A DNA stretch of 5,677 nt from JAFGBZ01 sp043817715 (GCA_043817715.1 JBDRGO010000034.1:1-5677), one strand, 5' to 3'. Counted from the stretch's first letter, positions 1-5,677 are shown. Notes: generated from the sequence alone by a model not told the origin. Numbers and translations: made by a program.

Positions 1-2100
1 ACCACCATGACTGACAATTTAATTGCTGCTTCCGGATTAATGAGCCAGGAATTAGCAGGAAAGCAGCTTATGATGGATTCAGAGGACCAGGAACAGGCAA
101 GAGGAATTACAATTAATGCAGCAAATATTTCAATTGTTTATGATTATAACGGAACAGATCATTTAGTAAATATTATTGACACTCCAGGGCATGTTGATTT
201 CGGTGGAGATGTTATCCGTGCAATGCGTGCAGTTGATGGAGTAATTTTGGTTGTTGATGCAGTTGAAGGAGTAATGCCCCAGACAGAAACAGTTGTAAGG
301 CAGGCATTACGCGAATATGTTAAACCGGTTTTATTCATCAATAAAGTTGACAGATTAATTAATGAATTACAGGTAACAAAAGAGGAAATGATGCAAAGGT
401 TTGTAAAAACAATTGCTTCAGTGAATGAATTAATAAGGAAAAATGTTCCAAAAGAATTTGAAGCAACCTGGAAAGTTTCACCTGAAAACGGCTCGGTTGT
501 TTTTGGCTCAGCATATAATAACTGGGCAATCAGCGTTCCGCAAATGCAGAAAACAGGAATAAAAATTCCTGATTTATATGATTACTGCAAGCAGGAAAAA
601 CAAAAAGAACTTGCAAAAAAATCCCCTTTATACACTGCAATGCTTGAAATGGTAATAACTCATTTGCCTAATCCAATGCAGGCACAAAAATACAGGATTC
701 CGGTTATATGGGCCGGAGACAAAGAAAAGGAAAAAAAGATTTTTGAAGAAATGATTTCATGCGATGAAAAAGGCGATTTTTCAATGATGGTAACAGATGT
801 TTCAGTTGACAAACATGCAGGAGACATTGCAACAGGAAGAGTTTATTCAGGAAAAATCCATAAAGGAATGAAAGTAAAGCTTCTTGGCGGAAAAAAAGAA
901 GTAGTAATTCAAAAAGTCGGAATATTCATGGGGCCGGATTTTGTTGAGGCATCAGAAGTTCCTGCAGGAAACATTGTTGCATTAGTTGGCTTAAAGGAAG
1001 TTTATGCAGGAGAAACAATTTCAGAAAAAGAAATGCATGAATTTGAATCATTTTTAACCCAAACAGAGCCAGTAATAACAATTTCAGTTGAAGCAAAAAG
1101 CACAAAGGATTTGCCGAAATTAATTGAAGTAATCAGGCAATTAAGCAAAGAAGACCCGAACCTTATTGCTTCATTAAATCAGGAAACAGGAGAGCATCTG
1201 CTTTCAGGAATGGGAGAGCTTCATCTGGAAATAAACCAATACAGGATTGAAAAAGGGCACGGCATTGCAATCAATGTTTCTCCGCCGATTGTTGTTTACC
1301 ATGAAAACATAATGAAAAAAGAATCCCCTGTAATCGAAGCAAAATCCCCAAACAAGCACAATAAACTCAAAATGAAAGTTGAAAAAGTTCCTGAAAATAT
1401 TATGCAGGGATTAAGAGAGCAGAGAATTGACGGAAAAATAAAGTCCAAAGACAAGGAAATGATTGAAAAATTAAAGAAAGCAGGATTTGATTCAGATGAT
1501 GCAAAAAGAATCTGGGCAATAAGGCATGAATCAGTTCTGCTTGATGCAACAAGAGGAATTCAGGCACTGCATGAAATCCGCGAATTGGTAATTCAGGGAT
1601 TTATGGATGCAATGGATGAAGGCCCATTAGCAAAAGAAAAATGCTATGGAGTAATGATTGTATTAGAAGATGCAACACTTCATGAAGATGCAATTCACAG
1701 AGGCCCTGCACAGATACTGCCTGCAATCACAAGAGGATGTTATGCATGCATGCTTTCAGCAGATTCAGTATTATTTGAGCCAAAGCAAAGGCTGACAATA
1801 ACTGTTGCTGAATCATTTATGGGAGCAGTATCAAAAGAATTAGGAAGCAGAAGAGCGCAGATTAATGAAATGAGAACAGAAGGAGACAGCGCAATAATAA
1901 TAGCAAAAGCCCCAGTAAAAGAATTAATTGGCTTTTCACAATCAATCCGTTCAGCAACCCAGGGAAGGGCAATATGGACCGCGGAATATTGTGGTTATGA
2001 AATGCTTCCGCGCGAACTTCAAAGAGAAACCGTTAAACAGGTTAGAACAAGAAAAGGCATGGACCCGGAACCAAAATCCGCAGAATTTTTCATGGATTAA
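1..2100 (+). CDS. fusA: Translation elongation factor EF-2 (aEF-2), 5' end cut by the window
   Basis: Ribosomal translocase: a cytoplasmic GTPase that moves tRNA and mRNA after peptide-bond formation. The frame is open from base 1. The first two codons (Thr-Thr) complete the P-loop GKTT, so the ATG at 7 is an internal Met and roughly 32-34 N-terminal residues lie upstream. Numbering from that ATG: switch I ARGITI at 31-36, G3 DTPGH at 58-62, G4 NKVD at 112-115, G5-like GSA at 167-169. The domain II barrel lies at about 255-345, domain III carries SGMGELHLEI at 400-409, and domains IV and V follow. The domain IV tip reads IHRGPAQ with the diphthamide-acceptor His at 564, the archaeal form of this loop. 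The C-terminus ends in a typical RKGMDPEP...FMD tail. The total of about 730 residues matches the family. In many archaea fusA sits upstream of tuf and rpsJ in the str operon, as here. Identification is firm; only the start is missing. Confidence 0.97.
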   Translation, partial: TTMTDNLIAASGLMSQELAGKQLMMDSEDQEQARGITINAANISIVYDYNGTDHLVNIIDTPGHVDFGGDVIRAMRAVDGVILVVDAVEGVMPQTETVVRQALREYVKPVLFINKVDRLINELQVTKEEMMQRFVKTIASVNELIRKNVPKEFEATWKVSPENGSVVFGSAYNNWAISVPQMQKTGIKIPDLYDYCKQEKQKELAKKSPLYTAMLEMVITHLPNPMQAQKYRIPVIWAGDKEKEKKIFEEMISCDEKGDFSMMVTDVSVDKHAGDIATGRVYSGKIHKGMKVKLLGGKKEVVIQKVGIFMGPDFVEASEVPAGNIVALVGLKEVYAGETISEKEMHEFESFLTQTEPVITISVEAKSTKDLPKLIEVIRQLSKEDPNLIASLNQETGEHLLSGMGELHLEINQYRIEKGHGIAINVSPPIVVYHENIMKKESPVIEAKSPNKHNKLKMKVEKVPENIMQGLREQRIDGKIKSKDKEMIEKLKKAGFDSDDAKRIWAIRHESVLLDATRGIQALHEIRELVIQGFMDAMDEGPLAKEKCYGVMIVLEDATLHEDAIHRGPAQILPAITRGCYACMLSADSVLFEPKQRLTITVAESFMGAVSKELGSRRAQINEMRTEGDSAIIIAKAPVKELIGFSQSIRSATQGRAIWTAEYCGYEMLPRELQRETVKQVRTRKGMDPEPKSAEFFMD

Positions 2101-2103
2101 ACC

Positions 2104-2123
2104 AAAAAAATATTGATTTTTTT
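2104..2123 (+). terminator. Possible transcription terminator after EF-2: T7 tract in an A/T-only inverted repeat
   Basis: Four bases after the EF-2 stop codon, an eight-base arm (seven A's and a T) is repeated inverted after a 4-nt ATTG spacer, ending in seven T's at 2117-2123. A stem of only A-U pairs is weak, but archaeal RNA polymerase is known to terminate at T tracts alone, so the T7 run is the main argument. It lies just upstream of the EF-1A promoter candidate, which fits separate transcription of EF-2 and EF-1A. In DNA this AT-rich the repeat could be chance. Confidence 0.4.
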
Positions 2124-2139
2124 CATTAAATTCTATACC

Positions 2140-2148
2140 TTTTTAAAT
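2140..2148 (+). promoter_or_regulatory. Candidate TATA box for EF-1A
   Basis: TTTTTAAAT, preceded by ATACC as a possible BRE, stands in the 144-base gap between EF-2 and EF-1A. With the usual archaeal spacing of about 25 bp, transcription would begin near 2168-2172. That would leave a leader of about 75 nt ending in a strong Shine-Dalgarno. A second AT-rich stretch, TATAATTTA at 2161-2169, is an alternative that would shorten the leader. Assigned by pattern and position only. Confidence 0.4.
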
Positions 2149-2188
2149 GTTTCATTTAAGTATAATTTAGAGGGATTTAGCTCATTAA

Positions 2189-2199
2189 CGTATTATACG
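2189..2199 (+). repeat. 11-bp palindrome in the EF-1A leader
   Basis: CGTAT-T-ATACG is a perfect inverted repeat around one central base. It lies 46 bases upstream of the EF-1A start, inside the predicted untranslated leader. As RNA the loop would be too tight for the full stem, so a DNA-binding site is more natural than a hairpin. No known regulator is recognised, and chance occurrence is possible. Confidence 0.3.
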
Positions 2200-2232
2200 A
2201 TTAGTGGGAGTTTTTATTTAATTTACGTATTT

Positions 2233-2239
2233 GGAGGAG
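2233..2239 (+). promoter_or_regulatory. Strong Shine-Dalgarno that fixes the EF-1A start
   Basis: GGAGGAG ends 5 bases before the ATG at 2245 and is complementary to the archaeal 16S 3' tail (CCUCC core). The same frame is open upstream to an ATG at 2113. That would add 44 hydrophobic residues with no counterpart in EF-1A, whereas the 2245 start gives the expected N-terminus just before the P-loop. Confidence 0.85.
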
Positions 2240-2244
2240 TTATT

Positions 2245-3510
<1,266 letters not shown>

Positions 3511-3541
3511 CTGTTTTCTTTAATTTTTTTACAGGGATGAA

Positions 3542-3859
3542 ATGGCCACACAAAAAGCAAGAATCAAGTTAACCAGTCCGGATTACAAGAAAATAGAAGA
3601 AATTGCATCGCAAATAATTGAAGTGGCTGACAGAACCGGCGTAAAGCATTCAGGAAAAATTCCACTGCCGACAAAAAAAATGGTTGTTCCAACAAGAAAA
3701 AGCCCTTGTGGCGGCGGAACAGAAACATATGAAAAATGGGAAATGCGCGTACACAAAAGATTAATTGATGTAGAAGCAGATGAACGAACTTTAAGAATGG
3801 TAATGAGAGTAGAAATTCCTGAAAATGTACATGTAGAAATTGAATTAAAAGACAAATAA
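3542..3859 (+). CDS. rpsJ: Small-subunit ribosomal protein uS10 (S10)
   Basis: Component of the 30S subunit head. The product has 105 residues, close to the archaeal norm of about 102. It opens with the ARIKLTSPD strand, continues through a helix at about 15-30, then carries the family's extended loop SGKIPLPTKK at 37-46 followed by VVPTRKSPCGGGTETYEKWEMRVHKRLID, the most conserved part of archaeal and eukaryotic uS10/eS20. The C-terminal strand IPENVHVEIEL completes the fold. It starts 31 bases after the EF-1A stop, in the classic tuf-rpsJ order. GGGATGA directly before the ATG is a poor and very close Shine-Dalgarno, and a hairpin with a T tract lies just upstream. Translation may depend on read-through from EF-1A, or on an overlooked promoter in the T-rich spacer. 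Product identity is secure; the mode of expression is not. Confidence 0.96.
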   Translation: MATQKARIKLTSPDYKKIEEIASQIIEVADRTGVKHSGKIPLPTKKMVVPTRKSPCGGGTETYEKWEMRVHKRLIDVEADERTLRMVMRVEIPENVHVEIELKDK

Positions 3860-3899
3860 TTACACCACTAATTCTAAAATAATTATCACTAATTCTAAA
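3854..3899 (+). repeat. Imperfect tandem duplication (about 21-23 bp, two copies) over the rpsJ stop codon
   Basis: Each copy reads AAATAATTA, then a short spacer, then CACTAATTCTAAA. The first copy begins at 3854 and has CAC as spacer; the second begins at 3877 and has a single T. The rpsJ TAA lies inside the first AAATAATTA. The 13-base block CACTAATTCTAAA is exact at 3866-3878 and 3887-3899. Weaker CACTTAA blocks at 3900-3906 and 3924-3930 could be decayed relatives. It may be simple slippage duplication or a regulatory site upstream of the next gene. Confidence 0.6.
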
Positions 3900-3902
3900 C
3901 AC

Positions 3903-3910
3903 TTAAATTA
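3903..3910 (+). promoter_or_regulatory. Candidate TATA box for the unknown gene pair (leaderless)
   Basis: TTAAATTA is centred about 31-32 bp before the ATG at 3939, so transcription would start at or within a few bases of the start codon. No Shine-Dalgarno stands before that ATG (it is preceded by TTAATCA), which fits a leaderless message. The whole stretch is AT-rich, so the exact box is uncertain. Confidence 0.4.
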
Positions 3911-3938
3911 AAAAACAATTAATCACTTAACTTAATCA

Positions 3939-4268
3939 ATGAAAAGAAAAAAAAATCCATTAAAGAGCAAAATTCCTTCTGCTAATATTCACCGGCTTCA
4001 TGAAATCCCGGAAGAATTAACAAGAATAATTCTTAAAAGAATTGATGAATATTCGGAAAGCCTGCCTCTGGATGAATACCATAAAGCAATAGTAAAAGAA
4101 AAACACATTTATTTTGAATGGGAAAAAGCAGGAACAAAATATTTTGCTGAACTGGTTCCGGCTAAAGGCGGTTTTTTATTTGCAAAAGGATACCAAGACA
4201 GAAATGGAAAAATACAACTTGATGAAGTAGAAGCAATTAACCAAAAAACAAGGGTGAAAAAAAAATGA
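3939..4268 (+). CDS. Unknown Lys-rich small protein, first of two tandem paralogues
   Basis: I do not recognise this 109-residue protein. It is basic at both ends (MKRKKNP at the start, RVKKK at the end) and has no signal peptide, membrane segment or cysteine. A predicted helix covers about 23-38 (IPEELTRIILKRIDEY). Four probable beta strands follow: HIYFEWEK (56-63), KYFAELVPA (67-75), GFLFAKGYQD (78-87) and KIQLDEVEAI (91-100). Residues 23-104 align with residues 72-152 of the next gene with one single-residue gap and about 23 identities by hand, including a shared Trp (61), a GFL block and GKI-x-x-D-x-x-EAI. The ATG lacks a Shine-Dalgarno and probably starts a leaderless message. The stop overlaps the next start (ATGA), so the two are probably made together. 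Placement after ribosomal genes hints at translation or RNA binding, but no motif proves this. Confidence 0.8.
   Translation: MKRKKNPLKSKIPSANIHRLHEIPEELTRIILKRIDEYSESLPLDEYHKAIVKEKHIYFEWEKAGTKYFAELVPAKGGFLFAKGYQDRNGKIQLDEVEAINQKTRVKKK
4252..4257 (+). promoter_or_regulatory. Shine-Dalgarno for the second paralogue, inside the first
   Basis: GGGTGA contains GGTGA, complementary to the archaeal 16S tail, and ends 7 bases before the ATG at 4265. It supports this start over the in-frame ATG at 4283 and indicates independent or coupled initiation at the overlap, unlike the upstream gene, which has no such site. Confidence 0.65.
4257..4265 (+). other. A9 run at the overlap of the two paralogues, possible slippage site
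   Basis: Nine consecutive A's encode the last three Lys codons of the first gene and the A of the second gene's ATG. The first frame reads AAA AAA AAA TGA; slipping back by one base, or gaining one A in DNA or RNA, reads straight into the second frame. This would give a fusion of about 263 residues. A9 runs are known to be prone to polymerase and ribosome slippage. Whether it happens here is not visible in the sequence. A miscounted A in the assembly would look the same. Confidence 0.35.
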
Positions 4269-4729
4269 AAGGAAACAGAAGAATGGGAAAAAACCCAAAA
4301 GACCCAAAAAAAAGAGAAAAAGAAGAAAGAAAAAGAAGAAAACGCATAAATGAAAAAACAAGAAACCAAAAAGAACAGGAAAAAGACCGCCAAAGAAAAA
4401 TTTTTAAAAGCCTTGACATATTACTGGCAAAAACTGAAAAAATAGTAAAAGAGAAATCAGCAAACAATCAGATAAGAATTTCTGAAAAACTTGGAAGAAA
4501 ATTCCGTGAAAAAATTCTCAAAGAATTTATTCCAAAAAAACAAGGGCAGAAATATTTTGAAAAAACAGGAAAAAATTATTTATTAATCGGCTGGATACAG
4601 GAAGGAAATCCCCGTATTGCATTGCTTCAGCCAATGCATAACGGATTTTTATTGACTAAAACACATCAAGAAGAAGGCAAAATAAAAATTGATTATGCAG
4701 AAGCAATTGAAGAAAACACAAAAAAATAA
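4265..4729 (+). CDS. Unknown Lys/Arg-rich protein, second of two tandem paralogues
   Basis: I do not recognise this 154-residue protein. Residues 1-47 are almost entirely charged or polar (Lys, Arg, Glu, Gln, Asn), with short KKREKEERKRRKR-like runs, and are probably disordered or a long basic helix. Residues 48-64 look helical. Residues 72-152 match the preceding gene: ISEKL (72-76), Trp at 110, Ala119/Leu121/Pro123, GFL (127-129), GKI (138-140) and EAI (146-148), at nearly identical spacing. The region ends with the same four-strand pattern. The basic extension is absent from the first copy, so the copies have diverged in architecture. The start at 4265 is supported by GGGTGA seven bases upstream and by the ATGA overlap. 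The charge would suit binding to rRNA or another nucleic acid, but that is inference. It is followed by a 49-base gap carrying the archease promoter candidate. Confidence 0.8.
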   Translation: MKGNRRMGKNPKDPKKREKEERKRRKRINEKTRNQKEQEKDRQRKIFKSLDILLAKTEKIVKEKSANNQIRISEKLGRKFREKILKEFIPKKQGQKYFEKTGKNYLLIGWIQEGNPRIALLQPMHNGFLLTKTHQEEGKIKIDYAEAIEENTKK

Positions 4730-4743
4730 AGGAAAACAAATGC

Positions 4744-4751
4744 TATAAATT
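4744..4751 (+). promoter_or_regulatory. Candidate TATA box for archease (leaderless)
   Basis: TATAAATT is centred about 31 bp before the ATG at 4779, so transcription would start almost at the start codon. The bases before the ATG (TTATTTTC) hold no Shine-Dalgarno, consistent with a leaderless mRNA. The spacing resembles that of the candidates at 3903 and 5246. Confidence 0.55.
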
Positions 4752-4778
4752 AAAAACAAATCCATTCACTTTATTTTC

Positions 4779-5234
4779 ATGCATGAATTATTCGAGCACA
4801 CCGCTGATGTGGGCATAAGGGGAAAAGGAAAAACAATGAAAGAAGCATTCAGTGAATGCGGGAATGCAATGCTTTCAGTAATGTATGAATTAAAAAAAGT
4901 AAACCCAAAAGAAAAAGTATACATAACCATAAAGGCAGATTCCTTGGAAAACCTCTTAATTAATTACTTAAATGAAGTCCTTGCACAAAAGGATTTGAAA
5001 GAAATGGCTTTCCAAAGAATTTTGGTAAAAAGAATTGAGGAAAAAAACAAAACCAGAACAAAAATAATTAAAGAAAAACAAAAAGAGTTTTTCCTTAAAG
5101 CAGAATGTTTTGGCGAAAAACTGGATTTGGTTAAGCATTCCCCTAAAACCGAGGTTAAGGCAGCAACTTATTCTGGATTGAAAATTGAGAAAAAAGAAAA
5201 TGAATTTATGGTTCAATGCATTGCGGATGTGTGA
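4779..5234 (+). CDS. Archease, activator of the RtcB RNA ligase
   Basis: Archease is a small cytoplasmic protein known to help the tRNA-splicing ligase RtcB form its guanylylated intermediate and turn over. The 151-residue product shows the family landmarks: FEHTADVGI at 5-13 with Asp10, KTMKEAFSECGNAM at 18-31, a LLINYLNEVL helix at 59-68 (family pattern LL-x-x-WLNELL, here with Tyr for Trp), VKHSPKTEVKAATYSGLKI at 118-136, and the terminal CIADV with Asp150. The Asp of HTAD and the C-terminal Asp belong to the family's metal site and both are present. The length is a little above the common 140 because of a Lys/Glu-rich stretch at about 84-104, between the predicted helix and the LKAECFGEKLD strand. 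A TATA-like box sits at 4744, and the gene probably stands as its own unit. RtcB itself is not in the window. Confidence 0.93.
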   Translation: MHELFEHTADVGIRGKGKTMKEAFSECGNAMLSVMYELKKVNPKEKVYITIKADSLENLLINYLNEVLAQKDLKEMAFQRILVKRIEEKNKTRTKIIKEKQKEFFLKAECFGEKLDLVKHSPKTEVKAATYSGLKIEKKENEFMVQCIADV

Positions 5235-5245
5235 AACAAGTTAAC

Positions 5246-5253
5246 TTTAAAAA
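5246..5253 (+). promoter_or_regulatory. Candidate TATA box for the toxin-antitoxin module (leaderless)
   Basis: TTTAAAAA, preceded by GTTAAC, is centred about 27 bp before the ATG at 5277, placing the transcript start at or next to the start codon. No Shine-Dalgarno precedes that ATG. The box lies in the 42-base gap after archease, and the downstream gene has a different codon style, which supports a separate transcription unit. Confidence 0.5.
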
Positions 5254-5261
5254 CACTTAGC

Positions 5262-5278
5262 TATCTATTGATATCTAT
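5262..5278 (+). promoter_or_regulatory. Possible operator for antitoxin autoregulation
   Basis: TATCTAT occurs at 5262-5268 and again at 5272-5278, exactly 10 bp (one helical turn) apart. An inverted TATC-N4-GATA overlaps it at 5262-5273. It covers the predicted transcription start and the start codon. Ribbon-helix-helix antitoxins are known to bind short repeats spaced by about a turn at their own promoters. The match is short and AT-rich, so this is a suggestion from position and spacing. Confidence 0.3.
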
Positions 5279-5531
5279 GGCTACTAAACAGATTAATTTG
5301 AAAATGCCTTCAAATCTTTATTCTAATGCTGAATCCTTTGCTGAAACTTATGGATACAGAAATGTACAGGATTTAACTTTGGATTCTTTGAGGGAAAAAA
5401 TTTTTGAAAAAGGCGAATATGATGAATCTTTTACTGAAAAAGAAATTGAATTAATTGATGCCTTGATTGAAAAAACAATTAAGAAAAAAGATTTCGCCAA
5501 AAAAGAAGATGTAATGAAGGCATTAGAATGA
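5277..5531 (+). CDS. Ribbon-helix-helix antitoxin of a type II toxin-antitoxin module
   Basis: Predicted DNA-binding antitoxin that neutralises the downstream RelE/ParE-like toxin and represses the shared promoter. The 84-residue product starts with a beta strand TKQINLKMP (3-11). Helix A (SNLYSNAESFAETYG, 12-26) and helix B (NVQDLTLDSLREKIF, 29-43) complete a ribbon-helix-helix domain. The acidic C-terminal half (EYDESFTEKEIELIDALIEK and onward) is the likely toxin-wrapping segment. I chose ATG 5277 because MATKQINLK gives a normal domain start and the TATA-like box is 27 bp upstream; a TTG at 5268 would add only three residues. The stop overlaps the toxin start (ATGA). Ala, Thr and Ser codons favour GCT, ACT and TCT, unlike the A-ending codons of EF-1A and EF-2, which hints at separate origin or weak expression selection. 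A CopG-like solitary regulator is the alternative, made unlikely by the next gene. Confidence 0.85.
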   Translation: MATKQINLKMPSNLYSNAESFAETYGYRNVQDLTLDSLREKIFEKGEYDESFTEKEIELIDALIEKTIKKKDFAKKEDVMKALE

Positions 5532-5677
5532 GCTTTAACATTGAATTTTCTAATACCTTCTTAAAACAAATTCTAAAATTAGATGAGAAAAGCAAAAAAC
5601 GAATAAAAGAGAAAATTTCTTTAATTGAAGAAAATCCATTCAGATTTAAAAAAATTCACACTAAAAATTTTAAAAAA
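5528..5677 (+). CDS. RelE/ParE-family toxin, 3' end cut by the window
   Basis: Probable toxin of the module; RelE members cleave mRNA on the ribosome and ParE members poison gyrase. Only the first 50 codons are present, and the frame is still open at the last base. The visible part, MSFNIEFSNTFLKQILKLDE through KKRIKEKISLIEENP, matches the RelE/ParE pattern: a first strand, a helix with spaced Leu and Lys, a second helix with KKRI, then the ENP turn and a basic segment. The catalytic region at the C-terminal end lies outside, so RelE against ParE cannot be decided. The ATG overlaps the antitoxin stop by ATGA, and GAAGG at 5516-5520 is a modest Shine-Dalgarno seven bases upstream. Family members are usually about 85-100 residues, so about half is missing through the window edge and no disabling change is seen. 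Confidence 0.78.
   Translation, partial: MSFNIEFSNTFLKQILKLDEKSKKRIKEKISLIEENPFRFKKIHTKNFKK

Noticed and set aside
1..60. EF-2 as a pseudogene or variant lacking the P-loop
   Set aside because: The frame is open from base 1 and begins with the last two Thr codons of GKTT, so the P-loop is simply cut off by the window edge.
1928..2116. 62-codon + strand frame overlapping the end of EF-2
   Set aside because: It is a shadow of the EF-2 coding sequence with no domain and no ribosome site.
2113..2244. Upstream in-frame ATG that would give EF-1A a 44-residue hydrophobic N-terminal extension
   Set aside because: EF-1A has no such extension. A strong GGAGGAG stands just before the ATG at 2245, and the extra region overlaps the promoter and leader.
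3564..3902. Minus-strand frames opposite uS10
   Set aside because: uS10 on the + strand is certain and the opposite frames have no recognisable content.
3854..3936. CRISPR array or origin-type iterons
   Set aside because: There are only two good copies with almost no spacer, so it is neither a CRISPR array nor a convincing origin.
3860..3938. tRNA or other structured RNA in the gaps between genes
   Set aside because: The gaps are short and AT-rich with no cloverleaf, T-loop motif or GC-rich stem.
4109..4467. Minus-strand frames rich in Phe, Leu and Ser that look like membrane proteins
   Set aside because: They are the complement of the Lys/Glu-rich paralogue genes; A-rich coding gives Phe-rich frames on the other strand. 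No start signals were seen.
5268..5276. TTG start adding three residues to the antitoxin
   Set aside because: The ATG at 5277 gives a normal ribbon-helix-helix start and a better distance to the TATA-like box.

Overview
The window is AT-rich archaeal DNA. The evidence is an EF-2 with the archaeal diphthamide loop, an EF-1A rather than EF-Tu, an archaeal-type uS10, an archease, and TATA-like boxes about 27-31 bp upstream of start codons that have no Shine-Dalgarno. The compact layout, Lys-rich proteins and the particular ribbon-helix-helix antitoxin resemble DPANN archaea (Woesearchaeota/Pacearchaeota type). That lineage guess is inference from general resemblance.

Positions 1-3859 are the tail of the archaeal str operon: fusA (EF-2, 5' end outside the window), tuf (EF-1A) and rpsJ (uS10). 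EF-1A delivers aminoacyl-tRNA, EF-2 drives translocation, and uS10 is a small-subunit protein of the 30S head. A T7 tract follows fusA. EF-1A has its own TATA-like box, a leader with a small palindrome, and a strong Shine-Dalgarno. A perfect 10-bp hairpin followed by a T-rich tract straddles the EF-1A stop codon, just before rpsJ.

Positions 3860-4778 hold two small Lys-rich genes that I do not recognise. They overlap by ATGA. Their C-terminal ~80 residues align with each other almost without gaps, so they look like a diverged tandem duplication. A run of nine A's sits exactly at the junction, where a -1 slip would fuse them. This is the least explained part of the window. A 21-23 bp near-tandem repeat lies upstream, over the rpsJ stop codon.

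Positions 4779-5234 encode archease, the activator of the RtcB RNA ligase used in tRNA splicing, apparently on its own leaderless promoter. Positions 5246-5677 carry a type II toxin-antitoxin module: a ribbon-helix-helix antitoxin followed, with an ATGA overlap, by a RelE/ParE-like toxin cut off by the window end. Its codon choice differs from the translation genes.

All supported genes are on the + strand. No gap between genes exceeds about 145 bases. I saw no tRNA, rRNA, CRISPR array or insertion sequence.
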